A DNA stretch of 64,000 nucleotides, from the NCBI GenBank assembly GCA_964509075.1, contig CAZDWC010000010.1, forward strand, positions 1-64,000. The letters run 5' to 3'. The DNA is from UBA7239 sp964509075. Its GTDB lineage: Bacteria; Pseudomonadota; Gammaproteobacteria; Pseudomonadales; UBA7239. The notes under the pieces are model-generated. The model was not told the DNA's origin and ran no database searches. It was given only the letters and a program-made list of their open reading frames with translations. The first letter of the stretch is position 1. Each line of letters begins with the position of its first letter. Of this stretch, positions 25,296 through 34,292 are shown piece after piece. A program made the position numbers and the translations under genes.

Positions 25296-26981
25296 TTATT
25301 TGCCGAAGGAATCCTTCAGGCCGATGGTGCGGTTGAACACCAGCCGGCCTGAGACACAATCAAAGCGATCCGCACAGAAATAACCTTCGCGCTCGAATTG
25401 AAAACGTGTCTCCGGTTGCACATGGCGCAAGCTGGCTTCGCCCTTGCCGGTGACGACAGACAAGGAATGCGGATTGATGAAATCGAGAAAGCTCTTGTCC
25501 TTGTCGGCTTCCGGATTTTCTGCGGTGAACAAACGCTCGTACAAGCGCAGTTCGACATCCACACACTGCGTGGCGGAAACCCAGTGAATCACGCCTTTGA
25601 CCTTGCGCCCGTCGGCCGGATTCTTGCCGTGCGTATCCGGATCGTATGAGCAGCGCAATTCGACAATCTCGCCATTCGCGTCTTTCAACACTTCATCGGC
25701 GCGTATCACGTAGGCATTGCGCAAGCGCACTTCCTGCCCGAGCACCAGGCGCTTGAAATCCTTCTCCGCCACTTCACGAAAATCATTCCTGTCGATGAAC
25801 AATTCACGCGTAAACGGCAATTCGCGTGTGCCCATCTCTTCGCGCTGTGGATGATTGGAGGCCGACAAACGCTCGATTTTTTCCGCATCAAAGTTGGTGA
25901 TCGTGATTTTCAGCGGATTGATCACACACATGGCGCGCGCGGCGTTCTTGTCGAGATCATCGCGAATCGCAAATTCGAGCATACCGACATCCACCACACT
26001 TTCACTGCGCGTAACGCCGATCATCTCGCAGAACTGGCGCAGCGCTTGCGGCGTGACACCGCGACGGCGCAAGCCGGAAATGGTCGGCATGCGCGGATCG
26101 TCCCAGCTGCCCACATGTTTTTCATCCACCAGTTGTTTCAGTTTGCGTTTGCTGGTGACGGTGTAGTTCAGGTTCAGACGCGCGAATTCATACTGACGCG
26201 GGCGCGCCGGTACAGGCAAGTTGTCGAGGTACCAGTCGTACAGCGGTTTGTGATCCTCGAATTCCAGCGTGCAGATGGAGTGCGTAATGCCTTCGATGGC
26301 ATCCGACTGGCCATGCGTGTAGTCATAGGTGGGATAGATGCACCACTTGTCGCCGGTCTGGTGATGATGCGCACGACGAATGCGGTACATGATGGGGTCG
26401 CGCAGGTTGATGTTAGGGCTGGCCATGTCGATTTTCGCGCGCAGCACACATTCGCCATCGGCAAATTCGCCGTTTTTCATGCGGGTGAACAGATCGAGGT
26501 TCTCGGCGACGCTACGGCTGCGGTATGGGCTGTCCTTGCCGGGTTCGGTCAGACTGCCGCGATGGGCGCGGGCTTCGTCTGGCGTGAGGTGGCAGACATA
26601 GGCCTTGCCCTGCTCGATGAGATACACCGCCCAGGCGTAGAGCTGGTCAAAGTAATTGGAGGCGTAGCAGATGTCGCCCGCCCACTGGAACCCCAGCCAG
26701 CGCACATCCTCCTGGATGGATTGGATGTACTCATCGTTTTCCTTTTCCGGATTGGTGTCGTCGAAACGCAGGTTGCAACTGCCGCCGAACTCCTCCGCCA
26801 TACCGAAATTCAGGCAGATGGATTTCGCGTGACCGATGTGCAGGTAGCCATTCGGCTCCGGCGGGAAACGCGTGTGCACACGGCCGGCGTGCGTGCCGGC
26901 CTCGATATCGGCTGCAATGATATGGCGGATGAAGTGCGCGGGTTTGGCGGCTTCTTCAGGCTTGCCGGGCTTGTTGCTCAT
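25296..26981 (-). CDS. glnS: Glutaminyl-tRNA synthetase
   Basis: Class I synthetase of 561 residues. FPPEPNGYLHIGHAKSICLNF holds the HIGH motif and VTSKRKLKQLV the KMSKS equivalent (SKRKL). The YDWYLDNLP and RPRQYEFARLN blocks and the C-terminal anticodon-binding beta-barrels complete a GlnRS of usual length. ATG 26981 is chosen over a 27-residue extension. It is divergent from ppiB. Confidence 0.96.
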   Translation of the reverse strand: MSNKPGKPEEAAKPAHFIRHIIAADIEAGTHAGRVHTRFPPEPNGYLHIGHAKSICLNFGMAEEFGGSCNLRFDDTNPEKENDEYIQSIQEDVRWLGFQWAGDICYASNYFDQLYAWAVYLIEQGKAYVCHLTPDEARAHRGSLTEPGKDSPYRSRSVAENLDLFTRMKNGEFADGECVLRAKIDMASPNINLRDPIMYRIRRAHHHQTGDKWCIYPTYDYTHGQSDAIEGITHSICTLEFEDHKPLYDWYLDNLPVPARPRQYEFARLNLNYTVTSKRKLKQLVDEKHVGSWDDPRMPTISGLRRRGVTPQALRQFCEMIGVTRSESVVDVGMLEFAIRDDLDKNAARAMCVINPLKITITNFDAEKIERLSASNHPQREEMGTRELPFTRELFIDRNDFREVAEKDFKRLVLGQEVRLRNAYVIRADEVLKDANGEIVELRCSYDPDTHGKNPADGRKVKGVIHWVSATQCVDVELRLYERLFTAENPEADKDKSFLDFINPHSLSVVTGKGEASLRHVQPETRFQFEREGYFCADRFDCVSGRLVFNRTIGLKDSFGK

Positions 26982-27138
26982 GTTATGTGCTGCTCTTGGC
27001 TGCGTGCATGCCGGCTGGCAAACCTCGGCAGCGGTCAGGCTGGGCGGCGTGCAATAGGGCATGTACGGGTTTGGCGCGCTGGGCGCAGAGCGCGTATTAT
27101 AGCCCCCCCATCACCACACCATAAATACAGGAAGCATC

Positions 27139-27636
27139 ATGTCTGTAGTCCTGCACACCACTCATGGCGATATCACCCTGGAACTGGATGCCGCGAAGGC
27201 ACCGGTCACCGTGGCCAACTTTCTTGAATATGCCAAGAGCGGCTTCTACGCCGGCACCATTTTTCACCGCGTCATCGACGGCTTCATGATCCAGGGCGGC
27301 GGCATGGAAGAAAACATGAGCCAGAAAAAGACGGGCGCCCAGATCCAGAATGAAGCCAACAATGGCCTCAAGAACGATGTCGGCACCATCGCCATGGCAC
27401 GCACCATGGATCCGCACTCCGCCACCGCCCAGTTTTTCATCAACGTGAAAAACAATGACTTCCTCAACTTCAAGTCCGAGACGTCACAGGGCTGGGGTTA
27501 CTGTGTATTCGGCAAGGTCACTGACGGTATGGACGTGGTCAACAAGATCAAGGGCGTGAAAACCGGCTCGAAAAACGGTCACCAGGATGTACCGCTGGAA
27601 TCCATCATTATCCAGTCCGTCACCGTCAACGACTGA
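27139..27636 (+). CDS. ppiB: Cytoplasmic peptidyl-prolyl isomerase (cyclophilin)
   Basis: Cyclophilin of 165 residues without signal peptide. The active-site blocks FHRVIDGFMIQGGG, ATAQFFINVKNNDFLNF and YCVFGKVTDGMDVVNKIK are present, as in PpiB. CAGGAAG precedes the ATG. lpxH follows 25 bases after the stop codon, as in E. coli. Confidence 0.96.
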   Translation: MSVVLHTTHGDITLELDAAKAPVTVANFLEYAKSGFYAGTIFHRVIDGFMIQGGGMEENMSQKKTGAQIQNEANNGLKNDVGTIAMARTMDPHSATAQFFINVKNNDFLNFKSETSQGWGYCVFGKVTDGMDVVNKIKGVKTGSKNGHQDVPLESIIIQSVTVND

Positions 27637-27661
27637 AATATCACCCGATAGCACCGTCGCA

Positions 27662-28408
27662 ATGAACGCTCTGTTCATTTCTGATCTGCATCTCAGCGAA
27701 GAAAGGCCGCACACCACTGCGGCCTTTCTTGCTTTTCTGGCCGACAGGGCGACGCATTGCCAACAACTTTACATTCTCGGCGATTTTTTCGATGCCTGGA
27801 TCGGTGACGATGATGATCGACCACTCGCACAGACCATCTCTAACGCTTTACATGATGTAGCACAAAAAGGCGTGCAGATTTTATTCCAGCACGGCAATCG
27901 CGATTTCCTTTTAGGTGCAGATTATGCCGGGCGTTGCGGCATGCATTTGCTGCCGGATTTTTTTGTGCTGCAAAATGGCACACAGCAAATCCTGCTGGCA
28001 CACGGCGACCAGTTCTGTACTGGCGATACCGCCTACCAACAATTTCGCGCGCTGGTGCGCAAGCCGGAATGGCAGCGAGAATTTCTCGCCAAACCGCTGG
28101 ATGAACGCCGCGCAATCGCCGCACAGCTGCGCGCAAAAAGTCGCGAAGCCAACAGCATGAAAGCTGAAGATATCATGGATGTGACAGCAGCCGAGATTGA
28201 AACCGCGCTCATGGCACACCAGTGCACAACACTTATCCACGGCCACACACACCGTCCCGCATGGCACTCGCTGACAATGCGCGATAACCGCGCCGCAAAA
28301 CGCGCGGTCCTCGGCGAGTGGGATGACTGTCAGGGCGTTATCGCCATGCTGGACGAGCAACAACTCATGCTACAGGGATTAGGCGACAACCCTGCGTCCG
28401 TGAGCTAG
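27662..28408 (+). CDS. lpxH: UDP-2,3-diacylglucosamine diphosphatase
   Basis: Peripheral inner-membrane hydrolase of 248 residues that makes lipid X in lipid A synthesis. The metallophosphoesterase ligands are in FISDLHLSEERP, YILGDFFDAWIGDDD, LFQHGNRDFL and LIHGHTHRPAWH. ATG 27662 gives the N-terminus expected for LpxH. A terminator-like hairpin lies inside the coding region at codons 14-23. It ends overlapping the convergent hslO gene by four bases. Confidence 0.95.
   Translation: MNALFISDLHLSEERPHTTAAFLAFLADRATHCQQLYILGDFFDAWIGDDDDRPLAQTISNALHDVAQKGVQILFQHGNRDFLLGADYAGRCGMHLLPDFFVLQNGTQQILLAHGDQFCTGDTAYQQFRALVRKPEWQREFLAKPLDERRAIAAQLRAKSREANSMKAEDIMDVTAAEIETALMAHQCTTLIHGHTHRPAWHSLTMRDNRAAKRAVLGEWDDCQGVIAMLDEQQLMLQGLGDNPASVS
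27701..27736 (+). terminator. Terminator-like hairpin inside lpxH
   Basis: GAAAGGCCGCA (27701-27711) and TGCGGCCTTTC (27718-27728) form a perfect 11-base stem with a six-base loop, followed by a T-rich stretch to 27736. It has the form of an intrinsic terminator, yet it encodes a conserved part of LpxH, so it could attenuate read-through from ppiB. Confidence 0.5.
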
Positions 28409-29292
28409 TGTAGCCTGCCAGGAACATCCCCCAGCAATTCCGCCATGTCCGCAGCGTCATACGCGTAGTGGCTGCCGCAAAACTGGCAATCTACTGCCAC
28501 TTTCTCCTGCTCGGCAAATAACTTCTGCAACTCGTCACGCCCTAGCATCGCCAGTGCAGCGCGCGAACGCTCAACGCTGCAGGTACACGAAAAACGCACC
28601 GGCTCCGCATCAAACACACGCACAGTCTCTTCATAAAATAGTCTGTGCAACAGCATTTCGCATGGCAAATTCAGTAATTCATTTTCAGTCAGCGTCCCGG
28701 CCAAATGGCACAGACGACCCCAGCCATCATCTTCTGTATCGCCAGCCATATCTTCATCGGCACTGCATGGCATTGCCTGCAACAACAATCCGGCAGCGCG
28801 CTCGCCATCGCACACCAGCCACAACGCCGTGGGCAACTGTTCGGATTGCGAAAAGTAATCCGCAAGACAATCCTGCAAACGCGCTCCCTGCAGCGGTACG
28901 ATGCCCTGATAGCTGTCGCCGTCATCCGGCAACAGCGTCACCGCAAGGTAACCTTCGCCCAATAACTGTGAAAGCGGCTGACCGACAACTGCATCATCAT
29001 CGAGATCAATAACGCCGCGCACACCTGCATCCTGCGTACTCTCGGCCACCAGCAAGCGCAGGCTGCCATTGCCGCGCGCCTGAATGGCGAGCCGCCCTTG
29101 CAGTTTGATATTACGCGTCAGCAATACCGCAGCCGCAAGGCTTTCACCCAGCAATAGGTTCGCCACCGCAGTACCAGTCTGGCCAGACAGCACAGCCTGA
29201 TAACTCTCGTGCAACTGCACCCAGACACCGCGCACCGGGGCAGACTCGAACAGGAAACGCACAGCCTGATCGGAAAATTTTCTTTCTGTCAC
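28405..29292 (-). CDS. hslO: Redox-regulated chaperone Hsp33
   Basis: Cytoplasmic holdase of 295 residues activated by oxidation. The C-terminal zinc site is visible as CTCSVER and CQFCGSHYAYD (four cysteines, CXC and CXXC). The N-terminal domain includes LLGESLAAAVLLTRNIKLQGRLAIQARG. It starts with GTG two bases after the DUF4124 gene and is the last gene of the yrfG-hslR-DUF4124-hslO operon. Confidence 0.95.
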   Translation of the reverse strand: MTERKFSDQAVRFLFESAPVRGVWVQLHESYQAVLSGQTGTAVANLLLGESLAAAVLLTRNIKLQGRLAIQARGNGSLRLLVAESTQDAGVRGVIDLDDDAVVGQPLSQLLGEGYLAVTLLPDDGDSYQGIVPLQGARLQDCLADYFSQSEQLPTALWLVCDGERAAGLLLQAMPCSADEDMAGDTEDDGWGRLCHLAGTLTENELLNLPCEMLLHRLFYEETVRVFDAEPVRFSCTCSVERSRAALAMLGRDELQKLFAEQEKVAVDCQFCGSHYAYDAADMAELLGDVPGRLH

Positions 29293-29294
29293 AT

Positions 29295-29747
29295 CTACTC
29301 CAGAGGATCGATCTGTTCACAGCCAACTTGCGCATAGCGCTCACGAAACTCTTCAAGCTTCGTGGCACGCTCGCGCTCCGGCACTTTTTCATCCTTGCCG
29401 TTTTCATCCAGGAACACGCCACGATCACCGCGTGCAATTGACTGAATATCCTTTTTCATTTTTTCGCAATAAGGCCCTATCGCCTTGCGCAGTTTCTCAA
29501 TGCGCTTGTGCTCCAGCGCTTTCTCATCCTGTGTTTTTTCTGCAGTCGCGCCGCTCAGTGGCACAATGCTCCGGGAAGACTCGTCAACATTGATCTTTTC
29601 CAGTTGCTTGTCCATCACTTCGACACGCGCCTTTTCGGGCGCCTTGTCGCCAAAGTGCGTTTTGCCGCTTGCATCCACCCATTTATAGACTTCGGCCTGC
29701 GCAGCAACACAAGACATCAGCCACAAAATTATCAGTATACGCTTCAT
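29295..29747 (-). CDS. Periplasmic DUF4124-domain protein
   Basis: Exported protein of 150 residues with a signal peptide ending near AAQA. The DUF4124 motif EVYKWVDASGKTHFGDKAPEKA follows directly, then a charged helical region. GGAGG stands close before ATG 29747. The family is widespread in Gammaproteobacteria and has no settled role. It is inserted between hslR and hslO, which are adjacent in E. coli. Confidence 0.8.
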   Translation of the reverse strand: MKRILIILWLMSCVAAQAEVYKWVDASGKTHFGDKAPEKARVEVMDKQLEKINVDESSRSIVPLSGATAEKTQDEKALEHKRIEKLRKAIGPYCEKMKKDIQSIARGDRGVFLDENGKDEKVPERERATKLEEFRERYAQVGCEQIDPLE

Positions 29748-29766
29748 AAAACCTCCGTTTGACTGT

Positions 29767-30195
29767 TCAATCAGCCGACGCTCCGTTGTGTTCATTGAAC
29801 AGCCCCAGCAGTTGCCGGCGCTCCTTCTTGTTGGGTCGATGGTCAAACACCGGTGCCGACAGATTTTCGGCCTTGCGCTGGGCAGCTTGCAATGTGCGCA
29901 AGCGCAAACTTTCTTCTGTTTCACAATACAGAGCTTGTGCACGGGCAGCCGGCCCGCGCTGATCCGACAAGCCTGCGACGACTACCGTGCGCACATCAAA
30001 ACCCTGTTTCACTTGCAAGACTGCACCCACCGCAATGTCGCGACCGGGTTTCACGCCCTGTCCATCGACCTTGACCTGGCCTTTTTCGATCGCCTGTTTG
30101 GCGAGGCTGCGCGTCTTGAAAAAACGCGCGGCCCACAACCATTTGTCCAACCGGCATTTGTCCAGCCGGATTTTATCTTGCACAGTTTGCGTCAT
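29767..30195 (-). CDS. hslR: Ribosome-associated heat-shock protein Hsp15
   Basis: S4-domain RNA-binding protein of 142 residues that rescues stalled 50S subunits carrying nascent chains. The S4 domain is RLDKWLWAARFFKTRSLAKQAIEKGQVKVDG. The basic C-terminal tail (DHRPNKKERRQLLGLF) is typical. The start overlaps yrfG by four bases. A short repeat RLDKCRLDKW near the N-terminus is a local duplication of five codons. Confidence 0.92.
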   Translation of the reverse strand: MTQTVQDKIRLDKCRLDKWLWAARFFKTRSLAKQAIEKGQVKVDGQGVKPGRDIAVGAVLQVKQGFDVRTVVVAGLSDQRGPAARAQALYCETEESLRLRTLQAAQRKAENLSAPVFDHRPNKKERRQLLGLFNEHNGASAD

Positions 30196-30866
30196 GCGAT
30201 GGGCAACACCTCATCAAAATCGGCAATGGCAGGAAACTCTGCCACTTCACGCATCGGTGCACGGCTGTCGGGAAACGTGATGCATAACAATTGCGCGATG
30301 CCGTAATCATGCGCGGCACGCAACACGGATAGCGTGTCATCCACAAACACACAGCGCGCAGGATCAAACGGATGTGTGTGCTGCAGGGCTTGCCAGAACG
30401 CCTGTGTTTCCTTCGCCGCACCCAGCTGATGTGAACTGACGATACGATCCAGCCACTGCGCCAGCGGCGTGTGTTCCAGTTTCAGGTTGACGCTGTCCAT
30501 GTGGGCATTGGTCACCAGCCAGATCTGCTTGCCCGCCGCACGCAAGGCCTGCAAAAAAGCAGCGCTGTGCGGACGCATGGCGATGAGATGACTGACTTCG
30601 CGCTTGAGCGCGACAATGTCCAACCCCAATTCCTGTTGCCAGAAATCCAGGCAGTACCAGTTGAGCTTGCCGTGCTCTTCGGCAAAACGCGCTTCCAGAT
30701 GGGCGAGTGCAGCATCTGGCGCCAGCCCCTGCTGTTCGGCGTAGCGTTTCGGCAAATGCTGTTGCCAGAAGTGATTGTCGAAATACAAATCCAGCAGCGT
30801 ACCGTCCATGTCGAGCAGGACAGTATCAACGCGTTGCCAGTCAACTTTTCCCGATATCGGCGTCAC
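30192..30866 (-). CDS. yrfG: HAD-family nucleotidase YrfG
   Basis: HAD phosphatase of 224 residues. Motif I is LLDMDGTLLDLYFDNHFW, motif II WLVTNAHMD and motif IV FVDDTLSVL. E. coli YrfG dephosphorylates purine nucleotides such as GMP and IMP. The order yrfG-hslR-hslO is conserved with enterobacteria. It heads this four-gene minus-strand operon. Confidence 0.88.
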   Translation of the reverse strand: MTPISGKVDWQRVDTVLLDMDGTLLDLYFDNHFWQQHLPKRYAEQQGLAPDAALAHLEARFAEEHGKLNWYCLDFWQQELGLDIVALKREVSHLIAMRPHSAAFLQALRAAGKQIWLVTNAHMDSVNLKLEHTPLAQWLDRIVSSHQLGAAKETQAFWQALQHTHPFDPARCVFVDDTLSVLRAAHDYGIAQLLCITFPDSRAPMREVAEFPAIADFDEVLPIA

Positions 30867-30940
30867 AGGCTGGATCCATTTGAACAGACCGCCATCTTAC
30901 CGGATGCATCCCCCGGCAATCACCGTTCAAGGCAGGCTTT

Positions 30941-32581
30941 TCACAACAGGTTTTTCAATAACAGACCTGCGGCTGCCAGCAATATCAGCCCCGCCATGAG
31001 CCATGGCCAGCGTGCAGGCGTTGCGGCTGCAGATGTTGCGGACGCCAGGACACAGGTCTCGGCTTCCGATTGTTGCGCATCCAGCTCCAGCAATACCTCT
31101 GCAAAACGCTGGCAGGCGTCCTGTCGCTGCACACACAGCATGCGCTGCAACAGCAGCTTCAACGGTCCAGGCAAACGCTGCCACTGCCGTGAAGGCTTGA
31201 GCGCTCCCCGTTCAAACACCGGTTTTTCACCCAACAACATTTCATGGAAGATGACACCGGCACTGAATACATCTGCCTGTTCGTGATCGCAGACTTCTAT
31301 TCCCGTCACGCGGCAACAGTCATAGGGCGACTGTGCTGCTTCCTCGTCGGCGGCAAATCCGAAATCGGCAACACGCACCACACCGTCCTGCGTGAACAGA
31401 ATATTGGACGGCCGCAGCTGCCCATGGTGCAGGCCATTGCGCGCGGCGTGCAGCAAGGCCGACGTCACGGCACGCGCCACCACATAGAACTCCGGCAGTT
31501 CCCATGGCGACAACAGACGCTCCGCCAGCGTGCCGCCAGCCAGGTACTCCGCCGCCACCACAAACAAGCGCTCGTTGCCGCTCACTCCCAGCACCCGCGC
31601 CAGATTCGGGTGCTCCAGATGCAATAGTCGTTGCGCCTCCTTGTAACCACCACTACCGGCATTGCGCTTTTTCAATACCAGCAGCTGCCGGCTGTTGCGC
31701 TCTTCAAACAGGTAGACAGCGCCATCGCTGCACTCTTTCAACACATCCAGCAACACATGGTTTTTCTTGCCGAAACTCTCCTGCGCGCGCTGGCGCTGTG
31801 TACTGGAGAGATGTGCGCCCGCCGATATCTGCAACAGGCGCTGGTAAATATGCGAAACATCCGGTGGACGGCGCTCGGGGCTGACATCCAGGCACTCGCT
31901 GAGCAGACGATCCAGCTCGGCAGGAAATGCCGGCTGCGCGTGGGCAATCGGCCGGTAGGCCTGCCTGCGCGGCGGCGGCATTCCCGCCAGCAATTCGTAC
32001 ATCAGCAATCCCAAGGCATAGATATCGGTCTTTTCACTGGCACAGGCGTTGTCGTAAAGCAATTCGGGAGCCATGTAGTTGGCCGTACCCATCGCTTCCA
32101 CGTTTTTCTCCTCAACCAGCATGGCAATGCCGAAATCCAGCACGCGCGCATGCCCCTGCTTGTCGACAATCACATTGGCGGGCTTGATGTCGCGGTGGAT
32201 GATGCCGTTCTTGTGCGCATAGGCGATGGCCTGGCAAATCTGCAGGCACAGCGCCAACCGACGCTGGAAAGACAGGTTGTTGAGGCGGATGGCCTGCGCC
32301 AGATCCACGCCCTCGACGTACTCCATCACGAAGTACGGCTGCCCCTGCGGCATCACGCCACGATCAATGATGTGAATGATGTGAGGGTGATTGAGACTGG
32401 CGACCAGACGCGCCTCGCGCTCGAACGATTGCCGCACCACTTCGTCTGTCAGCAGGCCGTTGCTGAGCACCTTGATGGCCACCGGCCGCTCCAGCGACAG
32501 TTGTTGGCCGCGGTATACCGTGGCCATGCCGCCCTCACCAATCTTGCCGCCTAGCTCATAGCCTGCCAACTGCACAGACAA
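30941..32581 (-). CDS. Membrane Ser/Thr kinase with second, degenerate kinase domain
   Basis: Hanks-type kinase of 546 residues. The first kinase domain (about 8-250) is complete: glycine loop IGEGGMATV, Lys37 in VAIKV, HRDIKPAN at 129-136, DFG at 149-151 and APE at 171-173. A second kinase-like domain (about 275-500) has LVLKK, DFG at 406-408 and a truncated glycine loop. Its catalytic loop reads HGQLRPSN (386-393), so the catalytic Asp is Gln388 and it is probably a pseudokinase. One membrane segment ends the protein (WPWLMAGLILLAAAGLLL). The gene is divergent from a double-FHA membrane protein that is a likely partner or substrate. Confidence 0.85.
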   Translation of the reverse strand: MSVQLAGYELGGKIGEGGMATVYRGQQLSLERPVAIKVLSNGLLTDEVVRQSFEREARLVASLNHPHIIHIIDRGVMPQGQPYFVMEYVEGVDLAQAIRLNNLSFQRRLALCLQICQAIAYAHKNGIIHRDIKPANVIVDKQGHARVLDFGIAMLVEEKNVEAMGTANYMAPELLYDNACASEKTDIYALGLLMYELLAGMPPPRRQAYRPIAHAQPAFPAELDRLLSECLDVSPERRPPDVSHIYQRLLQISAGAHLSSTQRQRAQESFGKKNHVLLDVLKECSDGAVYLFEERNSRQLLVLKKRNAGSGGYKEAQRLLHLEHPNLARVLGVSGNERLFVVAAEYLAGGTLAERLLSPWELPEFYVVARAVTSALLHAARNGLHHGQLRPSNILFTQDGVVRVADFGFAADEEAAQSPYDCCRVTGIEVCDHEQADVFSAGVIFHEMLLGEKPVFERGALKPSRQWQRLPGPLKLLLQRMLCVQRQDACQRFAEVLLELDAQQSEAETCVLASATSAAATPARWPWLMAGLILLAAAGLLLKNLL

Positions 32582-32692
32582 CCTCCAGACCCACAGGTCT
32601 CACCTACCCTGCATTAAGCGTAGCAGCGCCAGAGCCGTTGCAGGCAAACACAAACATTGCCCGGAGGTCGTGGCGTTTGGCAAAGGCTTCAG

Positions 32693-32698
32693 TATAAT
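32693..32698 (+). promoter_or_regulatory. -10 box upstream of the FHA gene
   Basis: A perfect TATAAT lies 80 bases before the FHA start codon. No good -35 box stands at the usual distance (GTGGCG at about 17 bases is the best), so activation may be needed. Confidence 0.35.
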
Positions 32699-32778
32699 CA
32701 GGGGCATATTGAGCGCTGTGTACAGCCCATGGGCTCTACACAACAGACAGAACAGCCAAGGATCAATACCGCTTTTCG

Positions 32779-33669
32779 ATGTATCAGTTGAGCTTCAAGG
32801 ACAATCGCCAGGCGCCAATTGCCATCGTAGAGGCCGTTTATACCTTGGGCCGGGATACAGGCAATAGCGTGGTGCTGGAAACCAGCACCGTGAACCCCTC
32901 CCACGCCAAAGTCATCCAGCACGAGGGTCGCCTGTTCCTGCAGGACAACAAGAGCACCTACGGCAGCTTCGTCAACGGCAAGAAAATCAAGTACAAGGAA
33001 TTGCGACCCGGCGATGTGATCACGCTGGGCAATGTGCATTTTGATGTGCTGGAAGTGGATGAAAGCAGCCTCGCGGCCACACAGATTCCGCGCATGCTGG
33101 GCAAATCTGCCATCGTCAACAGCAACAGCTGGCGACTGGTGTCCGACAGCAGCTGGCTGGCCGGCAAGGTATTCGAACTGAACCCGAATGGCACAAAACT
33201 CGGTCGCGGCAAGGATTGCGACATTGTCATCCCCGGCACACACCTGTCGCGCCACCATGCCGAACTGCGCCAGGACGGTAAGCGCCTGATCCTGCGCGAC
33301 CTGCAATCCGCCAACGGCTCTTTCGTGAACGAAATCCGTGTCGAGGGCGAACAGATCATCCGCGTCGGCGACCGTTTGCGTTTTGATGTCTACAGCTTTC
33401 GCGTGCAAGGCCCGGCCGATGCCGAGAGCACACAGCCAGATGTTTCCGGCCCGCGCAAGATCAATCTCGAAAACACATTGCAAAATATCGAAGCGCTGAA
33501 GACACAGGAATACCAACCGAAGGAATGGATCACCAAACCCACCTCGCACGGCAATCGCTACCACGAAGTGCCCATGCACCGGCACCATCTGGGGCCGATG
33601 TTCTGGGCCTCGGTCGGACTCGGCATCAGCGTGCTGGGCGTGCTCGCCTATATCGTCATCACTCTATAA
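32779..33669 (+). CDS. Double FHA-domain membrane protein
   Basis: Protein of 296 residues with two forkhead-associated domains that read phosphothreonine. FHA1 shows GRD at 24-26, SHAKV at 41 and NKSTYGSFVNG at 57-67. FHA2 shows GRGKDCDIVI from 142, SRHHAELRQ at about 157 and SANGSFVNE at 177-185. A linker leads to one C-terminal membrane helix (MFWASVGLGISVLGVLAYIVITL). Tail anchoring matches the kinase encoded divergently next to it, suggesting a membrane signalling pair. No phosphatase gene is adjacent. Confidence 0.88.
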   Translation: MYQLSFKDNRQAPIAIVEAVYTLGRDTGNSVVLETSTVNPSHAKVIQHEGRLFLQDNKSTYGSFVNGKKIKYKELRPGDVITLGNVHFDVLEVDESSLAATQIPRMLGKSAIVNSNSWRLVSDSSWLAGKVFELNPNGTKLGRGKDCDIVIPGTHLSRHHAELRQDGKRLILRDLQSANGSFVNEIRVEGEQIIRVGDRLRFDVYSFRVQGPADAESTQPDVSGPRKINLENTLQNIEALKTQEYQPKEWITKPTSHGNRYHEVPMHRHHLGPMFWASVGLGISVLGVLAYIVITL

Positions 33670-33689
33670 AAGCATTATCACGCTGTCAT

Positions 33690-34292
33690 TCACGGCGCAG
33701 CCAGCGCGGCAGGCGTGTCGCCATCGCGCAGCACGCCTTCATCGCTCACCATGACTTTTTTCAACATTGAGGCTGAATGCTGCAACAGCTCGCGTGCACC
33801 ACGATCGCCCTGTAACACCGTCAAGCCAGGAAAAAAGGCACGCGGAAACAACACAGGATGACCACGCTGCTCGCTGCCATCCTCACACCGCAGATACGGT
33901 GCAACAATATGCTGTCTGTCACCCGCAGCCAGCAACAACGCCAGCGTTTCCTTCTGCACAAAGGGCATGTCCGCCAATGCAACAAACACCGCATCACGAT
34001 CCGCCGGCAGTTGCTGCACAGCACGCGCCAGATTGCTGCCCATGCCCGCATCAGGCCGATCCAGCAACAGCGGCACCACGCGCGCATGCGTGGTAAACGG
34101 CCCGAGCAGGTATTGCAGCTGATCGACATCAGAATGGCGCAGCACGACATACACACTGCGCAGCGCGGGCACTGCCAGAAAAATACTGAGCGTGCACTGC
34201 AACATCGGCACACCCTGTACCGGATGCATGCGTTTGTCGCTGCCGAAACGTCGACTGCTGCCGGCGGCTAGCAAGATAGCATCCACAATCAC
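33690..34292 (-). CDS. Molybdenum cofactor nucleotidyltransferase (MocA/MobA-like)
   Basis: NTP transferase of 200 residues with the N-terminal nucleotide signature ILLAAGSSRRFGSDKRMHPVQGVPML. Members of this branch attach CMP to molybdopterin (MocA) to make the MCD cofactor of xanthine-oxidase type enzymes. Being the last gene behind a Mo-hydroxylase and XdhC supports MocA over MobA. The start overlaps xdhC by four bases. I infer CTP specificity from context only. Confidence 0.82.
   Translation of the reverse strand: MIVDAILLAAGSSRRFGSDKRMHPVQGVPMLQCTLSIFLAVPALRSVYVVLRHSDVDQLQYLLGPFTTHARVVPLLLDRPDAGMGSNLARAVQQLPADRDAVFVALADMPFVQKETLALLLAAGDRQHIVAPYLRCEDGSEQRGHPVLFPRAFFPGLTVLQGDRGARELLQHSASMLKKVMVSDEGVLRDGDTPAALAAP

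Noticed and set aside
30941..33669. Type VI secretion link for the kinase/FHA pair
   Set aside because: No Tss genes or phosphatase are near, and both proteins have C-terminal membrane anchors unlike the soluble T6SS FHA protein.
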